Positions 1-9,485 of a DNA stretch of 64,000 nucleotides are shown here, piece by piece; position 1 is the first letter of the stretch; each line of letters opens with the position of its first letter. Origin of the DNA: Harpalus rubripes (lineage: Eukaryota; Arthropoda; Insecta; Coleoptera; Carabidae); the NCBI GenBank assembly GCA_963082715.1, contig OY720452.1, positions 5,540,953-5,604,952 on the forward strand, in the 5' to 3' direction. The notes under the pieces are model-generated. The model was not told the DNA's origin and searched no databases. It saw nothing but the letters and a program-made list of their open reading frames with translations. A program made the position numbers and the translations under genes.

Positions 1-181
1 ATGTACAATTTAGTAATTTAAATAATTGCGTTGTAAATTTTATCATAAATAAATAGTTATAATAGGCATTTAGTACTTTTACGCATTAAACTGTCATTTT
101 TAAGCACTAGTGCTTAAAAGTACTTCATTTAACAACGGAAATGAATATCGAAAAGTTGTTATAATACGCTAGTATAAAAAT

Positions 182-1486
182 TTAATTTTTAATAATACTT
201 TTTACAAAATCATTCCATTTTTCGTCCCATTGTTGGATAGCATTTGTTTTTTCTTTATCTGACAAAGAACTAAACAAAAGAGAGTTTAAAAACAATTGCT
301 TCAACATTTTTAAATCATTTGTTTTTGCACTAACAAATGCCTGATAGTATGCAAAATTGATATCTTCATAGTTTGGACTTATAACTAGATTATATCCATT
401 GATTATTAAATATTTAAATAGGTTTATATTTTCAAATGGATATAATTCAACAAGTACATCAAATTGTTTCAATTTTCCAAGTAAAGGATTTCCAAATAGC
501 TTTTCATTGCAGTATAATCTAGATATATGTGAAACTATTTCGTCTTGGAAATGGGTAGTTTCTTGTATATTTTCGGCATTTAAAAAAATATTTGTGGTAT
601 TTGCTGTATCTAATATTTTTGCAATAGTTGTATTTTGAGTATCATTTGGAAATTGAATTTGAATACCAGCTATGAGATTATGATAAATTTTAGGAATTTT
701 TTTAAAAATTTCAATATCTTTGTAGGTTTTGACAGTTATTATATATTTAAAACCAAGAAAATCTTTATGGTTTTGATTAAACAATTTATTAACTTCATCT
801 AATATTTGCAAAAAATGATAACTAGAATATTTTGTACCATCTAAATTATATAAATTATACAGTGGTCCTTTAAATTCAACATACATAATATTATTCATAT
901 ACAGTTGTTCCAGAATATGATATATATAGCTAGCAAACACTGGTTCATACAACAAGAAACTTGTTCTTATTTTTAAAATGTTTTTCACTTTGTTTTTCAC
1001 TTTAGAAAACGGTATATCTTCTCGTAAACTAATTTTATTTTTTAGCCAATCATTAAAATCGTCAACAATTCTTTCTTCATTTCGAGCCAGTGAAACTGTT
1101 TTCCATCGTGTTGTAATATTTGTGCCATCAGAAAATTTTAATTTTATATTATCTTCAATACAAATATACAGGTTTTCTCTGTAAGTTATGTTAGTAAATA
1201 TATAATCATCCGCAAGTAGATTAATATTTTGTAATCCCAGTACTGCCCCTTTGGGCATTCTTCTTATTATTTTGAAAAGTTCGCAATCTTCTATTTTTGT
1301 TCTGTATTTCACATATGAATCTTCTGAGTTACCAAACATACATTCATTATTCTTCTTCAATAAATAACTGTTTAAAATTTCTTCTTGTTTGTTTAATTTT
1401 ATTGCATCTACATTTCTAGTACCCTCAGAATATACAGCATTGACACTCAATAAAAATATGAGGAATGTAACAGAAAACATTGTCAT
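182..1486 (-). CDS. ADGF/ADA2-like secreted protein, predicted catalytically inactive
   Basis: A 434-aa intron-free reading frame. The first ~20 residues form a signal peptide (MTMFSVTFLIFLLSVNAVYS). The body follows the adenosine deaminase growth factor (ADGF/CECR1/ADA2) layout: an N-terminal ADGF domain, then MPKG at residues 77-80, a TYRENLYICI block at 101-110, an EPVFASYIYHILEQLY block at 181-196 and the C-terminal LKMLKQLFLNSLLFSSLSDKE block. Known ADGFs are extracellular zinc enzymes that convert adenosine to inosine. Here the HxH zinc motif after MPKG is G-L-Q (84-86), the HAGE motif reads NAEN (303-306), no HG zinc motif is seen after it, and the SSDDP motif reads SPNYED (370-375). 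I infer a pseudoenzyme, perhaps with a binding or growth-factor role. Two nearby ATGs (1486 and 1480) could both serve as start; the first is used. The single exon could also mean a retrocopy, but the frame is open throughout. Confidence 0.85.
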   Translation of the reverse strand: MTMFSVTFLIFLLSVNAVYSEGTRNVDAIKLNKQEEILNSYLLKKNNECMFGNSEDSYVKYRTKIEDCELFKIIRRMPKGAVLGLQNINLLADDYIFTNITYRENLYICIEDNIKLKFSDGTNITTRWKTVSLARNEERIVDDFNDWLKNKISLREDIPFSKVKNKVKNILKIRTSFLLYEPVFASYIYHILEQLYMNNIMYVEFKGPLYNLYNLDGTKYSSYHFLQILDEVNKLFNQNHKDFLGFKYIITVKTYKDIEIFKKIPKIYHNLIAGIQIQFPNDTQNTTIAKILDTANTTNIFLNAENIQETTHFQDEIVSHISRLYCNEKLFGNPLLGKLKQFDVLVELYPFENINLFKYLIINGYNLVISPNYEDINFAYYQAFVSAKTNDLKMLKQLFLNSLLFSSLSDKEKTNAIQQWDEKWNDFVKSIIKN

Positions 1487-1566
1487 ACTCTTCCACTGTT
1501 ATTGTTCTGAATTATCTGAAACATTTTTATACTTATTTATGGTAATATAGAAAAGTTAACTGTATA

Positions 1567-2114
1567 CTATTATTCACGAAAGATGACTATTCAAGGTCAT
1601 TTGTTCGAAGAAAGAATACACATCACTTTACAGCAGTAGCTTAACAACATTTTGCATTAGAAAGAGAAAGATTATGTGACCTATGTCTATTTAATTTATG
1701 TGGTGTGACAGATATATGTAAATAGTGGCAATACTTTTTAACACACTATAAATAATAATGACGTATGTCATAGAATTACAGATACTTAATTATCTACTAC
1801 ACTGCCATCTGTGCTAATATTTACCCAGTGGCATTGCTGTTTAAATCAAATTATTATTCCTTGGTTTATAGTTAAGTCTATGTTTTTGAATTTTGCAAAA
1901 ACATAAATGAAGAACATAAATCTTTCAGAAAGGCATTATTTAGAAAGAAACATAATTTTCAAATAAATTGCTCTTATTTTTTCAGTTAAAATATGTCCAT
2001 AAATATTTCATGTTGCACGCCTATGCATACAAAATGCAATGAAGTTAACTACAAGTAATATTAAATCAGACGGCTCACAAATGACCTTGAATAGTCATCT
2101 TTCGTGAATAATAG
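1567..2114. mobile_element. MITE family M1, copy 1
   Basis: A 548-bp element with perfect 38-bp terminal inverted repeats beginning CTATTATTCACGAAAGATGA. It has no coding capacity. A second copy lies at 27885-28418 with the same ends and an alignable interior. The target-site duplication is not clear, so no superfamily is assigned. The 80 bp between the ADGF-like start and this element would hold that gene's promoter. Confidence 0.85.
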
Positions 2115-2131
2115 ATTACAATAAAACTATG

Positions 2132-2438
2132 ATAATCATGACAAGGCGGCACAAAATTGTCACTGTTTACATCTACATTGAACGCCAGTACGCCATTATT
2201 TGTGCCCGTCTGTTGAAATAAAGACATGCATTGAATGGATTCCCTGCCTACTATACATTGTAAAATAATCTTATTATTCCTTTAATATAAATACTATTCT
2301 TGTTTCAAATAATTTTTAAAATTTAAATTTTTATTCCTATAAGAAATTCTTCATTTCAACGGAGCGGCACAAATAATGGCACATTGATATTCAATATAAA
2401 AGCAAGCAGTGACAGTTAAGACGCCTTGTCATAATTAC
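2132..2438. repeat. Short inverted-repeat element
   Basis: The ends ATCATGACAAGGCG and CGCCTTGTCATAATT are near-perfect inverted repeats, and inner blocks (CCATTATTTGTGCC / GGCACAAATAATGG) continue the symmetry. It looks like a non-autonomous DNA element with an AT-rich core. No protein is encoded. Confidence 0.5.
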
Positions 2439-2520
2439 CATATAATTTCGTTGCTGGATCCGATACAGTCAATTTCTCTGACAACAATAATTAGTCAATA
2501 ATCATGTTTGTAGGTTAGTG

Positions 2521-3098
2521 AAAAATAGTTATTTATGATATGTGACATTTTATTTTGTGAGAAGGAAGTTTGGAACAGGACGCGAAGCGGAGTGATCCAA
2601 ACCTTCGAACAAAATAAAATCAGTTTTAACACGTATATCATATACTATTTTTTCTACAAACATTATTTTTTAATTTAAATATGTATTTCTAATAATTTTT
2701 TGACATTCACTTTTAATACTAGTGTCAAAAGTAACAATGATCTGTCACTTTTAGCACTGGTGTCATAAAATGACATTTTTAACGCTAAAAACAAATATTA
2801 AAAGTGGGCTTTTTAATGTTTGTTTTTAGCGTTAAAAATGTCATTTTATGACACCAGTGTTAAAAGTGACAGATCATTGTTACTTTTGACACCAGTGTTA
2901 AAAGTAAATGTCAAAAAATCATTAGAAATACAAATTTAAATTAAAAAATAGTGTTTGTAGAAAAAATAATGTATGATATACGTGTTAAAAGTGAATTTAT
3001 TTTGTTCAAAGTTTTGGATCACTTCGCTTCGCGTCGTGTTCCAAACTTCCTTCTCACCAAATAAAATGTCACTTTTAACACATATCATAAATAAGTAT
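2521..3098. repeat. Large palindrome (fold-back), arms ~285 bp
   Basis: The left arm starts TATTTATGATATGTGACATT and returns inverted as the right arm ending near AACACATATCATAAATA. The arms meet near 2813. Both arms keep the block GAAGGAAGTTTGGAAC followed by a GCGAAGCG motif. The reading frame 2973-3182 is only part of the right arm. A fold-back transposon is the simplest reading. Confidence 0.8.
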
Positions 3099-3360
3099 TT
3101 TATTTTTGAGTTACAAAAAAATTACCAACCACTTTCTTTAAAATGGTTTTTAACAAAATTACAAATCACATTTGACATTTAAGTTTAATTTTGACAGTTA
3201 CCAAATTTTGTTTGTTGCTATGGATACTAGTAATTTAAAAAAAAATATCCACTTTTTTAGTAATGGGTATGTGATCAAATTTTTATTTTTACATAATATG
3301 ATACTAGACAAAAAATAAAATTTATTAATTATTCGTACTTTACGAAAAATAATTATCAAA

Positions 3361-3591
3361 TATTTGGGGAAGGGGTATGTGACGTAAGCATGGTAGAATC
3401 GTGGAAGAAGACGGATAGACTGGACGGGAGAGAGATAGTTATAGCCAGGTGTCGTCATGCCACGCCTACCACAACATAATCGCGACGATGATCGGCTGAT
3501 CTAAAACTATCTCTTTCCTTCCCACAGTCTATCTGTCTTCTTTCTCGATCCTACCATGCTCACACCATATATCCCTTCTCCAAAACATTAA
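3361..3591. repeat. Inverted repeat with ~80-bp arms
   Basis: The left arm (3361-3440; AGCATGGTAGAATCGTGGAA) pairs with 3506-3591 (CTTTCTCGATCCTACCATGC). About 65 bp lie between the arms. The pyrimidine-rich right arm is not coding. The flanks carry a looser inverted pair around 3260 and 3705 (GGTATGTGA / TCACATACT), so this may be the core of a larger element. Confidence 0.6.
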
Positions 3592-4200
3592 ATTGCTAAT
3601 AACAATATTATTACAAATTAATGTATAGTTTTTATTATTATAATGAGAAGCTATAGTGGTTAGTTTTTATATTTTATAACATATTAAAATTCGAATATGG
3701 TCACATACTCTATTTTTGAAAAATTAATTTTATGATTATTGAGTAATATTGAATACTTAATACTTACCTAATTGAAATTATTATAATCGGCTATTAGTCT
3801 TTTATTTTACTGATAACTTATCTTTGTTGATATCATTTTATCAGTTTATAAACTTACGGATATTTCTAAGAGAAATTAAAAAATATGTTTATAATAACGA
3901 AACGTTGCGTACCAACGTACAAATGACTGCTGTAAAAGGTGAAATTTTAGCCAAATAAAAATAAAACACATAACATTTATTTAGTACCACTAATAGCTGA
4001 TTTTATCTACAGTTATTTAATTTTAAATACGATTTTAATGGAAAAATGCAAATTGAAATTTATTGTTCAAAACTAAACGTGACATTTCATATCAACAAGT
4101 AACTTTTCTTTCCTTAAATCATAAATTAATAGTCAATAACAGATATACTTCATTTCATGTAAGAAAACATAGATGGAAAGATAGGTGCAGTTTGATCTTG
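3592..4200. other. AT-rich intergenic DNA, no gene seen
   Basis: Only short chance reading frames are present, and no recognisable protein, RNA gene or clear repeat end was seen. Confidence 0.5.
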
Positions 4201-4203
4201 TTT

Positions 4204-4440
4204 TTACCTCCCGCTGCCCTTAGTAAGGGAGGTATAGGGATCGTGCTAAAAATCGCATATTGAGATTTTGGTAAATGATCACGTTTTGAGGTCCCTAGAA
4301 TCCAATTTGAACATTTTCACGATGATATCTGTGTATGTGTGGATTTGCCGCTTTGAAACCTTGTATTTCGACCTTTTTCTAATATGCAAAGAGGCCATTA
4401 GATATTGCTGTAAATCGGATAACCGGAAATGGCAATTCAT
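4204..4440 (+). mobile_element. T-hairpin element, 3'-truncated copy G
   Basis: It starts TTTACCTCCCGCTGCCCTTA with the terminal hairpin ACCTCCC/GGGAGGT. The shared blocks AAAATCGCATAT, AAGCACGTTTT-like and ACGATGATATCTGTGT follow. It breaks off into the repeat at 4436. It is closest to the copy at 56122. Confidence 0.7.
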
Positions 4441-4650
4441 AATAAATGTTAACATATTTACAGTTTGCTGTATTACGAACACCACTGGTAGTGGCCTAAA
4501 TAGGCCAGGTCAAATTTAGCCGCTGTGACAGTTGGTGCTTCATTTAGCCGCTGTAAACTTTGGGCACTGTAAAATTTAGACGCTATGAGATTTAGGAGCT
4601 ATGATATTTTCTATGGCACAGCTATGGCACGTACTCCCAAGAACTATGGC
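4436..4650 (+). repeat. Repeat R2 with degenerate ~20-bp units, copy 1
   Basis: It shares AACATATTTACAGTTTGCTG and the following ~200 bp with 22163-22390. It contains loose units of the form ATTTAGxCGCTGTGA. Non-coding. Confidence 0.6.
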
Positions 4651-4882
4651 ACATTACACCTGTACGCAGAGTTGGCAAAAATTATGATTTATTTAAAAAA
4701 ATCAAAAATCATTGATTTTTTAAATCATAATTTTTGGGATTTTTTTTATTTTTAAGGACCTGTTGGTAGTATTGCACTTTTTAATTGTTTTGAAAACAAT
4801 ATAAATATTTTATTTCATAAACGAAAACGAAATCTGTAATAAAACCCCAAAGCATGCATTTTAATTTTTACTTACGTATAGA

Positions 4883-5937
4883 ACTGTGTGTTCAAAAAAA
4901 TTCTTAACTCGGAGAAGGCTATGAACAAAGAAACGTATGTCAATTTAAAAATATTTAATTAAATGTCATTTTGACATGAGGTATTGTCAAAAATGTTCTC
5001 TAAAGAAATCAAAGCTTTTCTTCTTGAATCTTATTTTAGAAATGGAAACAAATTAGAAAACGGCGAATGTCAATATACTGTATCTTTTTACCTTCCGTCA
5101 CCTTTAGGTAGGGAAGGTATTGTCTTTGGTCAAAAAATTCGCTGGTGAGTTTTTGATGAATAAGCACGTTTTAGGTTCCCTACAATATGATTTTACTATT
5201 TTTACGATGATGTCTGTATGTAACAAAATTTTCGTCTACGATAACTTCCATACTACAATTCTAAAAATTATAATTCTTTCGTATTTCTTTTCGTTACATC
5301 CATGTGAAGAGCTGATTAGATTTTGGTTAGAATTGGACAACCGGAAGTACCTTCATTTGAAGATTTTAACAGTTTTTCTTGAAAAAATGCCATTAAATAT
5401 CACTTTTTCACATTTAATGTTATTATAAATATTGAAGAATATTTTATTCTCTATACGATTTGACTATATTTTATACTTAATATTAAATGGATATAGAGTT
5501 AAAAAATTATAAAGAAATTAAATTTCATAAAGTAGCCATAGCTATGGAAACAGCTACTATATTAAGAAAATTTTGATTGAAAGATGTTAGTGTCAAGTGA
5601 AATTGACATAGTGTGTTTGTCGTATAATTTTACTGGAAATATAGGATCTTTTGCTATAAATTTTCTGTATGGAATTTGCATAAAATACATGCAACTGCCG
5701 GAAGGTAAAGTACAAGAAATATAATCTTTAGCAAGGAACTTTCTGTATGAAATTTGTACAAAATACATAGAACTGACGGAAGGTAATGTGCTGGCCACAT
5801 CAGATTTTTTATTGTCTTTCCTCCTTAAAATTACCTTTCAAGATCAATTTTGACAACTTGACCTTTGAATTGAAGAATGACCAGACATACGTTTCTCTGT
5901 TCATAGCCTACTCCGAGTTAGGAATTTTTTGAATACA
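4883..5937. mobile_element. TIR element (23109 family), interrupted copy
   Basis: The inverted ends carry TTCTTAACTCGGAGAAGGCT on the left and AGCCTACTCCGAGTTAGGAA on the right. The family is intact, and uninterrupted, at 23109-23433. Here it is split by the T-hairpin insertion at 5085-5810. Confidence 0.8.
5085..5810 (+). mobile_element. T-hairpin element, full copy A
   Basis: It begins TTTTTACCTTCCGTCACCTT and ends GGCCACATCAGATTTTTT. The 5' hairpin arms are ACCTTCC/GGAAGGT, and the same arm recurs before the 3' tail (GACGGAAGGTAATGTGCTGG). The internal (TG)n is lost in this copy. The 3' half has two ~69-bp near-tandem units (CTTTCTGTATG-AATTTG). No gene is encoded. The boundaries are supported by the uninterrupted relative at 23109-23433. 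Confidence 0.85.
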
Positions 5938-6450
5938 TTATATAAAACGCGTCCGCGCGCGCCTGTTTGAACTTTAAACTTAAACCATGCCTACTTAAAT
6001 AAAACAGGTCAAAACATGTCTTGCATGGCACTCTGTAAAAAGCTTAAAACGGATATTTTATTTTACGTTTATCTCATGACAAAAACCTATTATATCAATA
6101 AATTTAGGCTCATTTGATGCAGTATTTAATTCTGAATATTTTTTGTATTTACATTTTAGTTTTAAAATTAATAGGGCAGAATTTACAAATATATGAAAAT
6201 TTTACCATTGTATTTCCTATGGTCCATAAAAAAGTAGACACCCGGTATATATGTATATATTTTTATATTATATTGCCATAGTAGAATTTTTTTGTCAACT
6301 CTGCATTTAAGGTATCTAAAATAATTTGAAAAACAATTGATTTTTCTACAAAAATTAAATTATTTTATAAAATTTGATTTAAATCAATGATTTTTTAAAA
6401 AATCAATTGATTTAAATCGTGATTTAAATCAGGCCAACCCTGCCTGTACG

Positions 6451-6704
6451 AGTATAATAACTGCACATATTTATTAAGCACTAATTATTACAAAAAAAAA
6501 TAATAAAACGTTTTTTGTTTATATTTTTAGCTTTAATACACAATCAGTATATTTGTTTGCTAGGAGTATACATATCTATTTGAAATGTGACATACTCTCG
6601 TTTTAGGCTCAGCTGATAAGAAATAGATAAGCAAATATATATTTATTGTTTTTTTTTCTTTGTTACATAAATAATAAATATACAGAACATACAGAGTTAA
6701 ATAT
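6451..6704. other. AT-rich spacer, no feature seen
   Basis: Short, low-complexity DNA with no supported gene. Confidence 0.4.
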
Positions 6705-7135
6705 TTATTTTTGTGCAACCGGACGCGAAATAAGCATTTCGCAGCCGCAATACAGGCCGCGAAATTGGATTTCGCGACTGTTGTTATAATAGCGCCCGCG
6801 AAATTCATTTCGCGGCCGTTGTCATGGTAGCGGCCGCGAAATTAGGTAAACAATCACTTTGACACTTGAGAATTGCATGGTTTTGTTTATCAAATGTCAA
6901 TCCCATAGCCACCTTGAAAGCTAACTTTCTATTTACAATGAAACTGTTTAAAATTAATAAAATTTATAATTAAATATTTTTTACGGTTGCACAAAAAATA
7001 TTGTGTACACCTTGTCCGCGAAATCCTTTAGCGCCCTCGAGATTGTCTTGCCTCGGCCGCAAGCGGCCTCGGTGACAATTTTTCTCTCGGTACGCTAAAA
7101 AGTGATTTCGCGGCCTTGATATACAAATAACTATT
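6705..7135 (+). repeat. CGCGAAAT fold-back element, copy 1
   Basis: It starts TTTTTGTGCAACCGG. Several CGCGAAAT/ATTTCGCG blocks follow, then an inverted GGTTGCACAAAAAA near 6985. A GC-rich hairpin (GTCCGCGAAATC...GATTTCGCGGCC, 7015-7112) with the dyad loop CCTCGGCCGCAAGCGGCCTCGG closes it. A reverse-strand copy lies at 43443-43792 and fragments at 14275-14350 and 46178-46250. Confidence 0.75.
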
Positions 7136-7314
7136 ACTTGAAGTATTAGTAAAATAATTAGAATTTTTGAATACATTTTAAACGTAACACTGTATTAAGA
7201 CTATTAATTTATTAATAATACATATAATCTACATTTGATAAGATTTATATCTTAAACTTATTTATTATTGATATAATAATTTGCGTCATTGTTAGCATCA
7301 TTTTTTACAAATTA

Positions 7315-7430
7315 AATGTGTTACAAAAGTGTCCCCTGTGAGGTTTCTCAACCATGACTTTGCTAGTGTGTGAGGTGACGCCTGGTAAGCGCCCTTGATA
7401 ATCCATATACAAGGTGACTATGATAACCTG
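7315..7430 (+). mobile_element. SINE-1 fragment
   Basis: It carries the SINE-1 body block GTGAGGTGACGCCTGGTAAG and neighbouring sequence without the tRNA head, and is diverged from the full copy at 22798-23048. Confidence 0.6.
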
Positions 7431-7567
7431 TGACATAGGCGTTGAACATGAGACAATGTTTTGTAAAAAAATGTGGATATAATTTTTAACATGCGTTCTA
7501 CAAGAACTGGAGGCCTTTAAAACTGACAATCACGTAATAGTTCAAAATTTGTATAAAAGTAAAAATC

Positions 7568-7713
7568 AATGGCCGCGTTTAGCAATGCACAACGCTGGCA
7601 GCGCTGAGCGCCGAAGTTTGCCGAACGCAATGAATTGACGAATGTGATTGGTCCAGCAACTGTATTCGGCAAATTTCGGCGCTCAGCGCTGTGCATTGCT
7701 GAACGCGGCCAAT
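7568..7713. repeat. Fold-back MITE, ~55-bp arms
   Basis: GGCCGCGTTTAGCAATGCAC on the left matches GTGCATTGCTGAACGCGGCC on the right, with GCGCTGAGCGCCGAA further in. It is GC-rich within AT-rich DNA. The overlapping short reading frames on both strands are by-products of the palindrome. Confidence 0.75.
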
Positions 7714-8246
7714 GTGTACCTACTCTGAAAAAAAAGTTGATTGTCAAAATTGACATTAAACATTTTGCATGGGCATATAACTTATATAGTTTATTTGATA
7801 TTCTCAAAATACAAATTATATTAATCAATCAAGAGTATGTTGACATGTTACAGTGCTCATAAACATGTGGTTTTTCGTTATGACAGTCTGAAATGCTCTT
7901 ATATGTCATATCTGACATTTTTTCCAGAGAACTCATTGATTTTATCGTTTTTACAAAATTTTGAACTATGACATGATTGGTCAGTTTTAAAGGCTTCCAG
8001 TTTTTTAGAAATCATGTTAAACAAAAATTATTGCCAAATTTACTATCTATGGGGTCAGTTCTACCAAGGGTTAAGCGATGTACACTTACATAACACCCTG
8101 TATAATTACGGCTTTAGCAACCGAGAAAACTTAAGATATGGGCAGTAGAAACAGATTCTATTTCAATTCTATTTCAAAATAGTCGTGAATTGCAACATCC
8201 TACTCTTCTGAAAAGTTCTGCCTTGTAAAATTTAAGTCAAAATGGG

Positions 8247-8754
8247 GTCCGGTACTAATTTTTCAATTTATTTTTTTCTGAAAGATTGAATAAAATGAAG
8301 AATTTAGAGTTTGTTACATTTTCCAAATGTATATTGTTTTTGAAATGTAATTTCTTAAAATTTTTATTAATTTTGTGGGATGTCATAACTTCAATTTTAC
8401 TTCGCCTATTGACTAAAGTTGTTTACATTTGTCAGTATCATTAATTCTGCTTAAAATTGTCAAAGGAAAAATCTGTTGTTATAAAGATTTTGAATAAATG
8501 TGTTCTATTTTACTTATAAATATATGGATTTTATTTTCACAAGTTTTGAATAATATAAAATTATATTCTTTTCGATGGGTATTGGTATACTGTAACAAAA
8601 TTGAAGTTGTGACGTCATATCGTTATAGCGCTAATAATTTTTATTAAAATTATGAATGAAAAGTTTATATTTCAAATATATTTTGGTACAAAATCATTTA
8701 AAATTAATCATATTTTTATAATATGATAAAATATATGCTTTTTTAGTACCGGAC
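8247..8754. repeat. TIR element with GTCCGGTACTAA ends
   Basis: GTCCGGTACTAA at 8247 is inverted as TTAGTACCGGAC at 8754. Inner blocks (GTCATAACTTCAATTTTAC and ACAAAATTGAAGTTGTGAC) are also inverted. A ~508-bp non-coding MITE-like unit. Confidence 0.65.
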
Positions 8755-9485
8755 TTCATTCACATATTGCCAAATCAGGTGAATATGGCAGGTGTGTATT
8801 ACTTTCTAGTTAATTACATATTTTCACTCACAATAAGACGTTAAAAAATTAATGAATTTCGTTCTAACTTAACTTTCATGACTTAATTTTAAATGACAGA
8901 TAAATTGTTTAACTTTATAGTGCAAAATCGTCAAATTTGCAAATGAGATGATTGGCTCTACTCATAGATTGAAGGTGGGGCTTTCAAATGGTATATTTTA
9001 AAAAAGCAGAAAACGATAATAGTCCTAAGATATAGGAGCTAAAAAGGATGACGGTCCAAGCATTTTTGCTTAGTAGATTCGGTAGTCATCTATGGTATAA
9101 TAATAACATCTAATCTGAATTTTGGACTGATTGAATACAGTATCTAACTTCAAAAATAAGGTTTCAAACTTTTATTTATATTGTAACATTCATATTTTTA
9201 TCATCTGCTAAATGTGCAGATTATGCAAGAATTTATGATTAAATATCTGCTCCTCTTATGCATTTCCTTTACAGTGTTTGTTATCTATTGTTTCATAATA
9301 CTAACACAAAATTCTACTACGTTTTTAAATAGTTTCCATATTGCTGTTGTTACAATAAGTGTCTGTTATTGAAACTATTTCAAAACAGTGAGTAGCTATC
9401 TATATATTTATCACGAAGGCATTAAAAAAGAAAATGTACAAATTTTCTAAACTTAACCTAAATTGCGAAGTACATAGCTGTTAAA
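8755..9485. other. Upstream region of the GMC gene
   Basis: Non-coding, AT-rich. A TATA-like CTATATATTTAT occurs about 85 bp before the GMC start codon, but no promoter can be asserted from sequence alone. Confidence 0.35.

Larger units (their letters stand above)
4667..6442. mobile_element. hAT-type element with perfect 8-bp target duplication
   Basis: The ends CAGAGTTGGC and GCCAACCCTG are inverted, and both flanks read CCTGTACG (4659-4666 and 6443-6450). CAG...CTG ends with an 8-bp duplication are the hAT hallmark. The subterminal ends are rich in TTTAAATCA motifs. No transposase frame was found. The interior was invaded by the elements at 4883-5937 and 5085-5810. Confidence 0.85.

Noticed and set aside
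5085..5810. Canonical Helitron
   Set aside because: No TC start or CTRR end and no Rep/helicase; the family has its own T-rich ends.
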